A stretch of DNA of 64,000 bases from Chitinimonas koreensis (GCF_014353015.1 NZ_CP060704.1:4117001-4181000); one strand, 5' to 3'. Positions 47,782 to 57,412 are shown, numbered from the stretch's first letter. The notes: a model not told the origin generated them from the letters alone. Program-made: numbers and translations.

Positions 47782-49662
47782 ATGAGCCACGCCAACCAGT
47801 TCGACCTGTTCCAGACCCGGCGCTTCCTGCCGCTGTTCGCCACGCAGTTCCTCGGCGCGTTCAACGACAACCTGTTCAAGAACGCGATGCTGGTGATGAT
47901 CACCTTCTTCGGCCTGGGCGTCGGCGGGCTCGGCTCGGCCACGCTGGTCAACGCCGCGGCCGGCATCTTCATCCTGCCCTTCTTCCTGTTCTCGGCCACC
48001 TCGGGCCAGTTGGCCGAGAAGTACGACAAGGCCACGCTGGCGCGCATGGTCAAGCTCCTGGAGATCGCCATCATGGCGGTGGCCGCCGCCGGCTTCGTGC
48101 TCAAGAACGCCGCGCTGCTGCTGTTCTGCCTGTTCATGATGGGCGTGCACTCGGCGCTGTTCGGCCCGCTCAAGTACTCGATCCTGCCGCAGTACCTGGA
48201 GGAGCGCGAACTCCTGGGCGGCAACGGCCTGATCGAGATGGGCACCTTCGTCGCCATCCTCCTGGGCCAGATCGGCGGCACGCTGCTGGTCGAGCACAAC
48301 CCCGACAACGCCGCGGTGGTCGCCGCCGCCTGCCTGGCGGTCGCGGCGGCCGGCTACCTGACCAGCCGCGCCATGCCGCCGGCGCCGCCGCAGGTCGCCG
48401 ACCTGCGCATCAACTGGAACATCTTCAGCGAGACCTGGCACATCATCGCGCTGAGCCGCCGCAACATGACGGTGTTCCACTCGCTGATGGGCATCTCCTG
48501 GTTCTGGTTCTTCGGCGCGGTCTACCTGACCCAGCTGCCGACCTATGCCAAGGACGTGCTCGGCGGCAATGCCGAGGTCTACACCCTGCTGGTCGCGCTG
48601 TTCTCGATCGGCGTCGGCGGCGGCTCGGCGCTGTGCGAGGTGCTGTCGGGCCGCAAGGTCGAGATCGGCCTGGTGCCGTTCGGCTCGATCGGCATGTGCG
48701 TGTTCGGCATCGACCTGTTCTTCGCCAAGCCGGCGGTGGCCGCGGCCGGCATCGGCGCGCTGGCCTTCCTGCAGGATCCGGCGCACTGGCGGCTGATCGT
48801 CGACATCACGCTGCTGGGCGTGTTCGGCGGCTTCTTCATCGTGCCGCTGTACGCCTTGATCCAGATGCGCAGCGCGCCCGAATACCGCTCGCGCATCATC
48901 GCCGCCAACAATATCCTCAATTCCTGCTTCATGGTGGTGGCGGCCGGCGCCAGCATCCTGATCCTCTCGGCCGGCGCCAGCATTCCGCAGCTCTTGCTGA
49001 TCGTGGCGCTGATGAACATCCCGGTCGCCTTCTACGTCTACGGCCTGCAGCCCGAGTTCCTGATGCGCTTCCTGGTCTGGATCGCCACCCACACCATGTA
49101 CCGCGTCCGCCACCGCGACCTCGAGCGCATTCCCGACGAGGGCCCGGTGATCCTGGTCTGCAACCACGTCAGCTTCATGGACGCGCTGGTGATCGGCGGC
49201 GCGGTGCGGCGGCCGGTGCGCTTCGTGATGGATCACCGCATCTTCAAGGTGCCGCTGCTCAATTTCATCTTCCGCACCGCCGGCGCGGTCCCGATCGCCA
49301 GCGCCAAGGAAGATCCGGCGATGAAGGAACGCGCCTTCCTGAAGGTGCAGGAATACCTGTCGCAGGGCGAGGTGGTGTGCATCTTCCCCGAGGGCCGCAT
49401 CACCTACGACGGCGAGATGAATCCGTTCAAGGGCGGCGTGAAGGAGATGGCCGAGCGCAGCGGCGCACCGGTGGTGCCGCTGGCGCTGCGCGGCCTGTGG
49501 GGCAGCTTCTTCAGCCGCAAGGACGGCGAGGCGATGCTCAAGTTTCCGCGCCGCGCCTGGTCGCGCATCGAGCTGGCGGCCGGCGAGCCGGTGCCGGCCG
49601 CGGCGGTCGAGGTCGAGGACCTGCAGCGGCGCGTCGCCGCGCTGCGCGGCGACTGGAAATAA
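47782..49662 (+). CDS. Fused MFS lysophospholipid transporter and PlsC acyltransferase (LplT-PlsC)
   Basis: 626 residues: an N-terminal 12-helix LplT-like MFS domain (FLGAFNDNLFKNAMLVMI) and a C-terminal acyltransferase with HxxxxD in CNHVSFMDALV, FPEGRITYDGEM and PLALRGLW. The E. coli LplT-Aas system flips and reacylates lysophospholipid; here transporter and acyltransferase are fused but no AMP-binding domain is present. Membrane phospholipid repair is inferred. Confidence 0.92.
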   Translation: MSHANQFDLFQTRRFLPLFATQFLGAFNDNLFKNAMLVMITFFGLGVGGLGSATLVNAAAGIFILPFFLFSATSGQLAEKYDKATLARMVKLLEIAIMAVAAAGFVLKNAALLLFCLFMMGVHSALFGPLKYSILPQYLEERELLGGNGLIEMGTFVAILLGQIGGTLLVEHNPDNAAVVAAACLAVAAAGYLTSRAMPPAPPQVADLRINWNIFSETWHIIALSRRNMTVFHSLMGISWFWFFGAVYLTQLPTYAKDVLGGNAEVYTLLVALFSIGVGGGSALCEVLSGRKVEIGLVPFGSIGMCVFGIDLFFAKPAVAAAGIGALAFLQDPAHWRLIVDITLLGVFGGFFIVPLYALIQMRSAPEYRSRIIAANNILNSCFMVVAAGASILILSAGASIPQLLLIVALMNIPVAFYVYGLQPEFLMRFLVWIATHTMYRVRHRDLERIPDEGPVILVCNHVSFMDALVIGGAVRRPVRFVMDHRIFKVPLLNFIFRTAGAVPIASAKEDPAMKERAFLKVQEYLSQGEVVCIFPEGRITYDGEMNPFKGGVKEMAERSGAPVVPLALRGLWGSFFSRKDGEAMLKFPRRAWSRIELAAGEPVPAAAVEVEDLQRRVAALRGDWK

Positions 49663-49677
49663 CCCGGTCTCGTCCTT

Positions 49678-49747
49678 GTAGGAGCGGCTTCAGCCGCGAA
49701 TGGGTGGCGGTGCGCCGATCGCCATTCGCGGCTGAAGCCGCTCCTAC
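49678..49747. repeat. REPIN-like doublet, class A, copy 7
   Basis: Standard GTAGGAGCGGCTTCAGCCGC arms, 15 bases after the LplT-PlsC stop. Confidence 0.9.
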
Positions 49748-49792
49748 ACGCATCCAAGGGCCGCATGGCGGATTCGCAGGCCGGGCTTACCG

Positions 49793-49859
49793 CAGGTCGG
49801 GCTTCATGCCCGACGACGCCGTCTGCCGATGCCGCAGTCGGGCATGAAGCCCGACCTAC
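49793..49859. repeat. REPIN-like doublet, class B, copy 8
   Basis: Arms CAGGTCGGGCTTCATGCCCG and inverse; inner stem GGGC/GCCC with TTCAT loop. Confidence 0.9.
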
Positions 49860-50054
49860 GCGGATGCGCCCGAGGAGCGGATCGGCCGGAAACTTAATGG
49901 CCCGCCCCGCTGCCGTAACATCGTCCGGCCATCCTCGGCGATGCGCCCGCCGGCGCAGCAGCGCCGTTCCGGGTGCGGGCCCGATCTGCTAGGCTGGCTC
50001 GAACGCCGCACGAAAAGACGGCGCCGCCACGACACCCAAGGGAGATAGACGCCC

Positions 50055-51002
50055 ATGCGCATCGGCATCGTCACCGACTCCAGCTGCGACTTGCCGCGCA
50101 GCTTCCTCGACCAGCATCGCATCGTCATCATGCCGATCGCGATCCAGGGCCCCGGCGGGGAATTCATCGACCGCCGCGATCCGGCCGCCACCCTGGCCTT
50201 CTATCAGGAAATCGACCAGAGCGGCGACGCCGACTTCACCTCGCGGCCGTTCAGCCCGGACGAGATCCGCGAGCTGTTCCTCGGCCGCCTGGTGCTCGAA
50301 TTCGACTACGTGTTCTGCCTCACCACCATGAAGTCGCGCAGCCTGATCTTCGAGAACGCGACCCATGCCTCGCTGCGCATCCTCAACGACTACCGGCCGA
50401 TCCGCGAGACCGCCGGCGTCAAGGCGCCGTTCTCGCTCAGGGTGTTCGACAGCAACCAGCTGTTCACCGGCCAGGGCCTGATCGTGTCCGAGGTCGCCCG
50501 CATGGTCGCGGCCGACTCGTCCTCGCTCGACATCATCCGCCAGATCGAGCGGCTGACCCTGCACACCCAGGCCTTCCTGGTGCCCTCGAGCCTGGCCCAG
50601 TTGCGCAAGCAGGCGCGCAAGCGCGGCGACAAGAGCGTCGGCTTCATGGCCTATGCGCTCGGCTCGGCGCTCGACATCAAGCCCATCATCCGCGCCTTCC
50701 GCGGCGACACCCATCCGGTCGGCAAGGTGCGCGGCTTCGAGGCCGGCTGCGAGCGGCTGTTCGCCGCCGCCATCCTGCAGATGCGCGAGGGGCGGCTCTT
50801 GGCCGATACCGTCTGCGTCAGCTACGGCGGCGACCCGGCCGTGGCCGAGCGCATGCCGGGCTACCAGGCGCTGCTGGCCGAGGCGGCGCAGCACGGCGTC
50901 ACCGTCTACCTGTCGGAGATGGGCACCGCCGCCGGCGTCAACATCGGCATCGGCGGGCTGTCGGTGGCCTTCGCCTCCGAACACGAGACGGTGTTCGACT
51001 AG
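50055..51002 (+). CDS. DegV-family fatty-acid-binding protein
   Basis: 315 residues; DegV fold with TDSSCDLPRSF near the N-terminus and FTSRPFSPDEIRELF. Family members bind fatty acids and in Gram-positives feed the FakA kinase; no FakA partner is seen here, so the role is open. GGAGAT precedes the start. Followed by fumA after about 107 bases. Confidence 0.88.
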   Translation: MRIGIVTDSSCDLPRSFLDQHRIVIMPIAIQGPGGEFIDRRDPAATLAFYQEIDQSGDADFTSRPFSPDEIRELFLGRLVLEFDYVFCLTTMKSRSLIFENATHASLRILNDYRPIRETAGVKAPFSLRVFDSNQLFTGQGLIVSEVARMVAADSSSLDIIRQIERLTLHTQAFLVPSSLAQLRKQARKRGDKSVGFMAYALGSALDIKPIIRAFRGDTHPVGKVRGFEAGCERLFAAAILQMREGRLLADTVCVSYGGDPAVAERMPGYQALLAEAAQHGVTVYLSEMGTAAGVNIGIGGLSVAFASEHETVFD

Positions 51003-51063
51003 CGGCGGATCGCGCCGGGCTGGGGCGCGCCTGGCGGGCAGCGGTACGGCGGGGATCGTCCGG

Positions 51064-51069
51064 TATAAT
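51064..51069 (+). promoter_or_regulatory. Candidate -10 element of fumA
   Basis: TATAAT in GGTATAATCG, 40 bases before the ATG; the -35 region is not clear. GCATAATC-type sequences also occur before ubiC. Confidence 0.55.
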
Positions 51070-51109
51070 CGCCGATTCCCCCGATCGCACGCCCCGGAGC
51101 CTCGCCGCC

Positions 51110-52633
51110 ATGACGACCCAGATCCGTCAGCAGGACTTCATCGACAGCATCGCCGATGCCCTGCAGTACATCTCCTACTACCACCCCAAGGACTACATCG
51201 ACGCGCTGGGCCGCGCCTACGAGCGCGAGGAGAGCCCGGCCGCGCGCGACGCGATCGCGCAGATCCTGACCAACAGCCGCATGTGCGCCGAAGGCCACCG
51301 GCCGATCTGTCAGGACACCGGCATCGTCTGCGCCTTCGTCAAGGTCGGCATGGACGTGCGCTGGATGGATGCGACGATGGGCGTCGAGGACATGGTCCAT
51401 GAAGGCACCCGCCGCGCCTACCTGCACCCCGACAACAAGCTGCGCGCCTCGGTGCTGGCCGACCCGGCCGGCGCCCGCAAGAACACCCGCGACAACACGC
51501 CGGCGGTGGTCCACTTCGAGCTGGTGCCCGGCAATACGGTCGAGGTGCATATCGCGGCCAAGGGCGGCGGCTCGGAGAACAAGTCCAAGTTCGTCATGCT
51601 CAACCCGTCCGACAGCATCGTCGACTGGGTGCTCAAGACCGTGCCGCTGATGGGCGCCGGCTGGTGCCCGCCCGGCATGCTCGGCATCGGCATCGGCGGC
51701 ACCGCCGAGAAGGCCATGCTGCTGGCCAAGAAGTCGCTGATGGAGCCGATCGACATCCAGGAGCTGATCGCGCGCGGCCCGTCCAACCGCATCGAGGAAC
51801 TGCGGCTCGAGCTGTACGACAAGGTCAACGCGCTCGGCATCGGCGCCCAGGGCCTCGGCGGCCTCGCCACCGTGCTCGACGTCAAGATCCTCGACTACCC
51901 GACCCACGCCGCCAGCCTGCCGGTGGCGATGATCCCCAACTGCGCCGCCACCCGCCACGTCCACTTCGAGCTCGACGGCTCGGGCCCGGCGCAGCTCGAG
52001 GCGCCCAAGCTGGAGGACTGGCCGGCCGTGACCTGGCAGGCCTCGCCGAGCGCGCGCCGGGTCGACCTGAACACGGTGACGCGCGAGGAAGTCGCCAGCT
52101 GGCAGCCGGGCGAGACGCTGCTGCTCAACGGCAAGCTGCTGACCGGCCGCGACGCCGCCCACAAGCGCATGGTCGACATGCTCAACAAGGGCGAGCCGCT
52201 GCCGGTCGATTTCAACGGGCGCTTCATCTACTACGTCGGCCCGGTCGATCCGGTGCGCGACGAGGTGGTCGGCCCGGCCGGCCCCACCACCGCCACCCGC
52301 ATGGACAAGTTCACCGAGCAAGTGCTGGCCGCGACGGGCCTCCTGGGCATGGTCGGCAAGGCCGAGCGCGGCCCGGCCGGGCTCGACGCGATCAAGAAGC
52401 ACCGGTCGGTCTACCTGATGGCGGTCGGCGGCGCGGCCTACCTGGTCTCGAAGGCGATCAAGGGTTCGAAGGTGGTCGGTTTCGCCGACCTGGGCATGGA
52501 AGCGATCTACGAGTTCGACGTGGTCGACATGCCGGTGACGGTGGCGGTCGATTCGGCCGGCACCTCGGTGCACAAGACCGGCCCGGCCGAATGGCAGGCG
52601 CGCATCGGCAAGATCCCGGTGGCGGCGCAGTAA
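51110..52633 (+). CDS. fumA: Class I fumarate hydratase (4Fe-4S)
   Basis: Hydrates fumarate to malate in the TCA cycle. 507 residues of the FumA/FumB type: cluster Cys in RPICQDTGIVC, NCAATRHVHFEL and GLLGMVGKAERG; FVKVGMDVRW early and the beta domain ending GKIPVAAQ. Oxygen-labile iron enzyme. Ends at a strong terminator. Confidence 0.95.
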   Translation: MTTQIRQQDFIDSIADALQYISYYHPKDYIDALGRAYEREESPAARDAIAQILTNSRMCAEGHRPICQDTGIVCAFVKVGMDVRWMDATMGVEDMVHEGTRRAYLHPDNKLRASVLADPAGARKNTRDNTPAVVHFELVPGNTVEVHIAAKGGGSENKSKFVMLNPSDSIVDWVLKTVPLMGAGWCPPGMLGIGIGGTAEKAMLLAKKSLMEPIDIQELIARGPSNRIEELRLELYDKVNALGIGAQGLGGLATVLDVKILDYPTHAASLPVAMIPNCAATRHVHFELDGSGPAQLEAPKLEDWPAVTWQASPSARRVDLNTVTREEVASWQPGETLLLNGKLLTGRDAAHKRMVDMLNKGEPLPVDFNGRFIYYVGPVDPVRDEVVGPAGPTTATRMDKFTEQVLAATGLLGMVGKAERGPAGLDAIKKHRSVYLMAVGGAAYLVSKAIKGSKVVGFADLGMEAIYEFDVVDMPVTVAVDSAGTSVHKTGPAEWQARIGKIPVAAQ

Positions 52634-52654
52634 GGCCGGCCTGCGCGATGCACG

Positions 52655-52680
52655 AAGGCCCCTCGTTCGAGGGGCCTTTT
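52655..52680 (+). terminator. Rho-independent terminator of fumA
   Basis: AAGGCCCCTCG-tt-CGAGGGGCC stem followed by TTTT, 22 bases after the stop. Confidence 0.9.
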
Positions 52681-52743
52681 GCTTGGACGCAAAGGCTTGA
52701 ACCACGAAGGGAAGGCATGCCGTGCTCGGGGCGGAGACCCTGT

Positions 52744-52857
52744 TTCACCGCGGAGGACGCCGAGGACGCGGAGGAAAGCCGCGGGATTCGAAACGGCACG
52801 GTCCTCGACGACCCGATGCGGGCCTTCCTCGGCGTCCTCCGCGTCCTCGGCGGTGAA
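52744..52857. repeat. Inverted repeat of GAGGACGC units (family D)
   Basis: About 114 bases: TTCACCGCGGAGGACGCCGA at the left and its near-inverse at the right, around a 50-base core. Each arm is itself a tandem of GAGGACGC. Single copy in this window, between fumA and REPIN copy 9. Confidence 0.75.
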
Positions 52858-52905
52858 TCGCCTTCCGATTTGGCAACCCATGCGGCCGCGAGCGCAGGGG
52901 CCATG

Positions 52906-52974
52906 GCAGGAGCGGCTTCAGCCGCGAACGGTGGACGAATGATCGGCGCCATTCGCGGCTGAAGCCGCTCCTAC
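52906..52974. repeat. REPIN-like doublet, class A, copy 9
   Basis: Left arm begins GCAGGAGCGGCTTCAGCCGC, right arm standard; 22 bases before the AlaX-like stop. Confidence 0.9.
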
Positions 52975-52996
52975 GGCATTTGCAGCGGGCGGTACG

Positions 52997-53644
52997 TCAA
53001 CCGGCCCCGGCCAGTGTCACCTCGATCCGCTCCTTGCCGCGCCCGACGTTGCGGCGGCGCAGGCCGATCGGGCCGATCTCGCCGGTGCGGCGCGGATGGG
53101 TGCCGCCGCACGGTACGCGGGCCAGGCCGGCGATCTCCCAGTAGCGGCGCTGCGCCGCCTCGTCGCTGAAATCGCAGGCGATCGCCAGGTCGGCCGCCAC
53201 GATGGCGGCCACCTCGGCCTCGATGGCCGGGAACAGCGCGGCGACGTTCTCGTCCAGCGCGAAATCGATGCGCGCCTTGTCGGCCGCGATATGGGCGCCG
53301 ATCTTCTCGACGCCGGGCCGCAGCCGGCACAGCAGCTCCAGCACCAGCTCGGCGGCGAAATGCAGCCGCATCAAGCGATAGCGGCGCGGCCAGTCGAGTT
53401 CCATGCGTACCGGCGGGCCCACCGCCAGGCCATGATCGGCCGGCAGCGTGTAGACGATGTCGTGGCCGTCCTTGCGCGCCTCGACGATCTCGAAGCCGGC
53501 CAGCGTGCCGCGATCGCTCTCCTGGCCGCCCGAGAAGGCGTAGCAGATCGTCTCGGCCACCCGCACCGCCGCGCCGTCGACCGCGACGACCCGCGTGTCG
53601 AGCGTGCGCTGGTAGGGATCGATCCAGAAGCGCTTGATCAACAT
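52997..53644 (-). CDS. AlaX-like alanyl-tRNA editing-family protein
   Basis: 215 residues resembling the AlaRS editing domain: CYAFSGGQESDRGTL, the region RLMRLHFAAELVLELL and CGGTHPRRTGEIGPI. The canonical HxxxH zinc motif reads HFAAE here, so the second His is Glu; the Cys-His pair of CGGTH is kept. Editing of mischarged tRNA-Ala is the family role, but the altered motif leaves activity open. Overlap order: azlC, azlD, then this gene. Confidence 0.83.
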   Translation of the reverse strand: MLIKRFWIDPYQRTLDTRVVAVDGAAVRVAETICYAFSGGQESDRGTLAGFEIVEARKDGHDIVYTLPADHGLAVGPPVRMELDWPRRYRLMRLHFAAELVLELLCRLRPGVEKIGAHIAADKARIDFALDENVAALFPAIEAEVAAIVAADLAIACDFSDEAAQRRYWEIAGLARVPCGGTHPRRTGEIGPIGLRRRNVGRGKERIEVTLAGAG

Positions 53645-53647
53645 CGC

Positions 53648-53974
53648 TCAGCCCACCAGCCAGCCCCAGGCGAAGAACACCGCGATGCCGCCGCCGATGG
53701 CGGCCAGCAGCTTGTTCCAGCGCCAGGCGATCAGCCCGCTGGCCAGCGCGCCGGCCAGCCAGGCGTTGCGCCAGTCGAGCTGCCAGTGCTGGCCGTCGGG
53801 CAGCAGCACCATCGGCACCGTGATGGCGGTGAGTACCGCCACCGGCACGTAGCGCAGCGCGCGCTTGACCAGCGGCGGGAAGCGCACCTTGTCGCCCAGG
53901 GCGAAGAAGGCGTAGCGGATGGTGAAGGTGACCGCGGTCATGCCGGCGATCACCGCGAGTTCGAACGCATTCAT
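53648..53974 (-). CDS. azlD: AzlD branched-chain amino-acid transport protein
   Basis: 108 residues with four membrane helices ([39 protein letters not shown]). Small partner of AzlC. Overlaps azlC by four bases (ATGA) and precedes the AlaX-like gene by three. Confidence 0.9.
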   Translation of the reverse strand: MNAFELAVIAGMTAVTFTIRYAFFALGDKVRFPPLVKRALRYVPVAVLTAITVPMVLLPDGQHWQLDWRNAWLAGALASGLIAWRWNKLLAAIGGGIAVFFAWGWLVG

Positions 53975-54717
53975 GCGGCGGCCTCCCCTTGCGCATCCCG
54001 ATCGGCCGGCGCGGCCTGCCGGCCCTCGAGCCAGACGCCGACCACCACGCCGGCCAGCGCCGCCAGCATCAGGCCGAGCTTGTAGGGCAACCCGCGCGCG
54101 GCCAGCGCCACGGCAGCGGCGGCCAGCGCGGCGGCGACCATCGGCCGCTGCTTGAGCATCGGCACCACGATGCCGGTGAAGGTGGCCGCCATGGCGAATT
54201 CCAGGCCGAGCTGGTCGAGCCCCTCGACCGACCGGCCCAGCAGCACGCCGCCGAGCGTCCAGGCGAACCAGTTGAGGTACATGGCGAGGCAGGAACCGAG
54301 GTAGTACCAGTGCTTGAGCGGCGAGGCGTCGGGCTCGCCGTAGCGGTGCTGCACCACGGCGAAGGTCTCGTCGGTGAGCCAGAACGCCAGCGGCAGGCGC
54401 CAGCGCTGGCCGAGGTGGGCGACGTGCGGCAGCAGCGTGGCCGAGTACAGCGCGTGGCGCAGGTTGACCACGAAGGTGGTGAGCACGATCACCGCCAGGC
54501 CGGTGCCGCTGGCCAGCAGGGTGAGCGCGATGAACTGCGACGAGCCGGCGAACACGAACAGCGACATGGCCAGCGCGCCGAGCGGCGACAGGCCGCTGGG
54601 CGCCGCCAGCGTGCCGAAGATCAGGCCGAACGGCGCGGCGCCGACCAGCATCGGCAGCGAATCGCGCGCGCCGTGCCACAGCTCGCTGCGGCGGTCGGGT
54701 GGTGCGGATGGGGACAT
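53971..54717 (-). CDS. azlC: AzlC branched-chain amino-acid exporter
   Basis: 248-residue permease; [20 protein letters not shown] at the N-terminus and [20 protein letters not shown] are typical of AzlC. Exports branched-chain amino acids or analogues with AzlD. First gene of the azlCD-alaX operon. Confidence 0.92.
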   Translation of the reverse strand: MSPSAPPDRRSELWHGARDSLPMLVGAAPFGLIFGTLAAPSGLSPLGALAMSLFVFAGSSQFIALTLLASGTGLAVIVLTTFVVNLRHALYSATLLPHVAHLGQRWRLPLAFWLTDETFAVVQHRYGEPDASPLKHWYYLGSCLAMYLNWFAWTLGGVLLGRSVEGLDQLGLEFAMAATFTGIVVPMLKQRPMVAAALAAAAVALAARGLPYKLGLMLAALAGVVVGVWLEGRQAAPADRDAQGEAAA

Positions 54718-54822
54718 GGACTACCTCCTGGCCGCCATCATCGCGCCGGCGCGGCAGGAGGGTCTTGAACGTTCTTGCGGTGAATGCAGTGCGTACCTGG
54801 ATGCAGACGCTGTGGACGACGC

Positions 54823-54891
54823 GTAGGCGCGGCTTCAGCCGCGAATGGCGGCAGTCATGCGTCCACCATTCGCGGCCGAAGCCGCGCCTAC
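54823..54891. repeat. REPIN-like doublet, class A, copy 10
   Basis: Both arms carry the GTAGGCGCGGC variant, matched on the right by GCCGCGCCTAC, a compensated change. Confidence 0.9.
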
Positions 54892-54952
54892 CTCGCCGGC
54901 CTGCGCCGTACCGCGTACCGGCCAGCGGGAGCGCCGCCCAGAGGCGCCGCGC

Positions 54953-55537
54953 TCAGCCGAAGCCGTGGCCGTCGCCGCCGTGCTTGGCGTTGAAGGAGTA
55001 GGTTTCGAAACGCAGGTTGAACGAGGAGTTCACGCCGCGGCGGTCGTCGAAGGCCAGGTTCTGGCCCGGCGTGGTCAGGTTGCCGAAGGTCGTCGTCAGC
55101 GCCAGGCGCTTGGCCTGGCCCTGGCCGGGGTAGTCCTTCTCCTTCTGCGCGACCCGGCGGTTGATGTAGTTCCTCGAGCCCTTCTGGTAGTACTCGGCGG
55201 CCGACAGCTTGTGGCCCAGCTGCACCTGGCGCACGTTGCGACCGCTGTTCTTGGTCTTGTAGGTGGCGCCGAGGTTGAGCCAGGTATGGCTGTTGGTGCC
55301 GGACTTGGCCTTGACCGACCAGTTCTTGACGTCGCGCAGCTCGGTCAGCGTCGGGTTGGGATGGAAGGCCCCCTGGTACTTGGCCTTGTTGTTGGCGGCG
55401 TAGCGCTTGAGCACGCCGCGCGCATGGCTGCTGGTGAAGCTCGATCCGTGCGAGGGGATCAGCGCGGCGCGGCGGCCGCCCGACGGGATCCACTCGGCGT
55501 CGTCCTTCTTGATCTTCTTCGATTGTCTGCTCGGCAT
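54953..55537 (-). CDS. Basic protein of unknown function
   Basis: 194 residues, strongly Lys/Arg/Asn-rich at the N-terminus (MPSRQSKKIKKDDAEW), with a globular-looking C-terminal half (FGNLTTPGQNLAFDDRRGVN, NLRFETYSFNAKHGGDGHG). No signal peptide or membrane helix. AGGAGGAG precedes the start, a strong ribosome site, so it is expressed. I recognise no family; its lower-GC, Lys/Asn-rich make-up stands out from its neighbours. Confidence 0.7.
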   Translation of the reverse strand: MPSRQSKKIKKDDAEWIPSGGRRAALIPSHGSSFTSSHARGVLKRYAANNKAKYQGAFHPNPTLTELRDVKNWSVKAKSGTNSHTWLNLGATYKTKNSGRNVRQVQLGHKLSAAEYYQKGSRNYINRRVAQKEKDYPGQGQAKRLALTTTFGNLTTPGQNLAFDDRRGVNSSFNLRFETYSFNAKHGGDGHGFG

Positions 55538-55651
55538 ACGTCTCCTCCTGGCACGGTGACCGGCTCCGGCGCCGGTCCGGTCATCCTAGACCAGCCCGTC
55601 CGATATGCCAGCGCCATGAGGTATCGCGTCGCCCGTCCCTGGGAGCAGCCG

Positions 55652-56494
55652 TCAGGCACCGCCGCCCGCCAGCCGGTATTGCCCCGGCGTGATGCCGAAG
55701 GCGCGCTTGAACTGGCGGCCGAAGTGGGCCTGGTCGGCGTAGCCGAGCTGGGCGGCGACCTCGGCCAGCGGCAGCCGGCCCGCCAGCAGATTCTTGGCGC
55801 GCGCCAGCCTGAGCTGGTTCTGGTAGGCATGCGGCGGCAGGCCGAGCCGCTCGCGGAACACCCGGTTCAGGTGCCAGGGACTGAGGCCGACCTCGGCCGC
55901 CAGCGCCTCCAGCCCGAGGTTGTCGGCATGGCGCTCGCGCAGGATGGCCTGGGCGCGGGCGACCGCGTCGCGGCCCTGCCAGCCGGCCTCCGGCCGCGCC
56001 AGGCCGCGCGCATGGCGGCGCAGCAGGAGGCCCATGGCGGCATACCAGCGGCTCTCGCGCTCGAGCAGGCTGGCGCTGCCGCTCAACGCCAGGTGCAGCT
56101 CGCGCAGCGGCTGCACCATGGCCGGGTCGTCCACCACCGCCTGCGGGAAATACGGCGTGCCGCCCTGCCAGCCGTCCATCGATTCGCAGATGCGGCGGAT
56201 CAGCGCCTGGTCGGGATAGAACACCCGGTAGCGCCAGCCCTCGTCGGCGGCGCGGCTGCCGGTGTGGACCTCGTCGGGATTGACGATGGCCAGCGTGCCG
56301 ACGCCGGCGCAATGCTCGGCGCCGCGGTAGCGGAAGCGCTCGGCGCCGGCCTCGATCAGCGCGATGCAATAGCCCTCGTGCACGTGCGGCGCGAATTCGT
56401 GGGCGTAGTAGTGCGCGTTCAAGAGCTCCAGCCCGGCGAACTCGGCCGGGCGGTGGTAGTGGACGAACTCGCGGATCGGGGCGGGCTGGGACAT
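55652..56494 (-). CDS. AraC-family regulator with cupin sensor domain
   Basis: 280 residues: AraC_binding cupin (YAHEFAPHVHEGYCIALIEA) and two C-terminal HTHs (LGLEALAAEVGLSPWHLNRVF; LAEVAAQLGYADQAHFGRQFKRAFG). The divergent solute-binding protein gene is a likely neighbour target; effector unknown. Confidence 0.9.
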   Translation of the reverse strand: MSQPAPIREFVHYHRPAEFAGLELLNAHYYAHEFAPHVHEGYCIALIEAGAERFRYRGAEHCAGVGTLAIVNPDEVHTGSRAADEGWRYRVFYPDQALIRRICESMDGWQGGTPYFPQAVVDDPAMVQPLRELHLALSGSASLLERESRWYAAMGLLLRRHARGLARPEAGWQGRDAVARAQAILRERHADNLGLEALAAEVGLSPWHLNRVFRERLGLPPHAYQNQLRLARAKNLLAGRLPLAEVAAQLGYADQAHFGRQFKRAFGITPGQYRLAGGGA

Positions 56495-56587
56495 GGACCG
56501 TCGATTCTAGGCCCGGCCGGCCGACGCGCCCAGTGCGGGTAAACGCGCCGGTTTTGGCATCGCGGCGCGAGCGGTTATGCTGTTTGG

Positions 56588-57375
56588 ATGACTGGCCGTT
56601 TCTTCTTCCCGTTCGCGCTGCTGCTGGCCGCGCTGGCCGCCTGGCCGGCACCGAACGCGGCCGGGACGCCGGCCGCCGGGACGCCGATCGTGATCGGCGC
56701 CGAGGACGACTGGTACCCGTACTCGGCACTGCGCGACGGCAAGCCGGTCGGGCTGGCGGTCGACCTGGTCGCGGCCGCCTTCCGCCGCGCCGGCGTGGCG
56801 GTCGAGCTGCGGCCGCTGCCCTACGCGCGCTGCATGCAGCTGGCGCGGCAGAGCAAGATCGCCGGCTGCTTCGACACCCTGCGCAATCCGCGGCTCGAGC
56901 CGCTCTATCGCTGGCACGCGGTACCGCTGTTCAGCGCGCGCATCCTGATCTACGCCAGCACCGACCGGCCGGCCGAGACGGTCGGCTACGAGACGCTGGT
57001 CGGCAAGCTGATCGCGGTGACCAACGGTTATGACTACGGCGAGCGCTTCGACGGCGACATGCGCATGCGGCGCGACCCCGGCCTGCGCGACATCGACGCG
57101 CTGCGCAAGCTGGCCGCCGGCCGGGTCGACTACGCGCTGGTCTACGAACAGGTGGCCAACGCGCTGCTGCGCGAAGACCCGGCGCTGGCCCGCCGCATCC
57201 GGCCGGTCGGCGTGCTGATCGCGCCCGACATCTACCTGTCGTTCGCGCCGGCCTACCCGGCATCGAGGCGCTGATCACCCGCTTCGACACCGGCCTCGCC
57301 GCGCTGCACCTGTCGGGCGAATACGGCCGCATCGAGGCACGCTGGCAGGGCTTCCGGCCGAGCCGGCGCGATTGA
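56588..57375 (+). CDS. Periplasmic solute-binding protein, family 3 (frameshifted near the end)
   Basis: About 262 residues: signal peptide, then SBP_bac_3 features (DDWYPYSALRDGKPVGLAVD, KLAAGRVDYALVYEQ). The frame breaks after SFAPAYP at CCC (57256-57258); one more C gives GIEALITRFDTGLAALHLSG and a stop at 57375. No permease genes follow, so an orphan amino-acid-like binding protein or signalling SBP is inferred. Confidence 0.85.
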
Positions 57376-57406
57376 CGCGCACGGCATGCCGGCCGCGCCG
57401 CTCTGG

Positions 57407-57412
57407 CATAAT
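57407..57412 (+). promoter_or_regulatory. Candidate -10 of ubiC
   Basis: CATAAT in GGCATAATCGCGG, 28 bases before the preferred ubiC ATG; -35 unclear. Confidence 0.45.
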
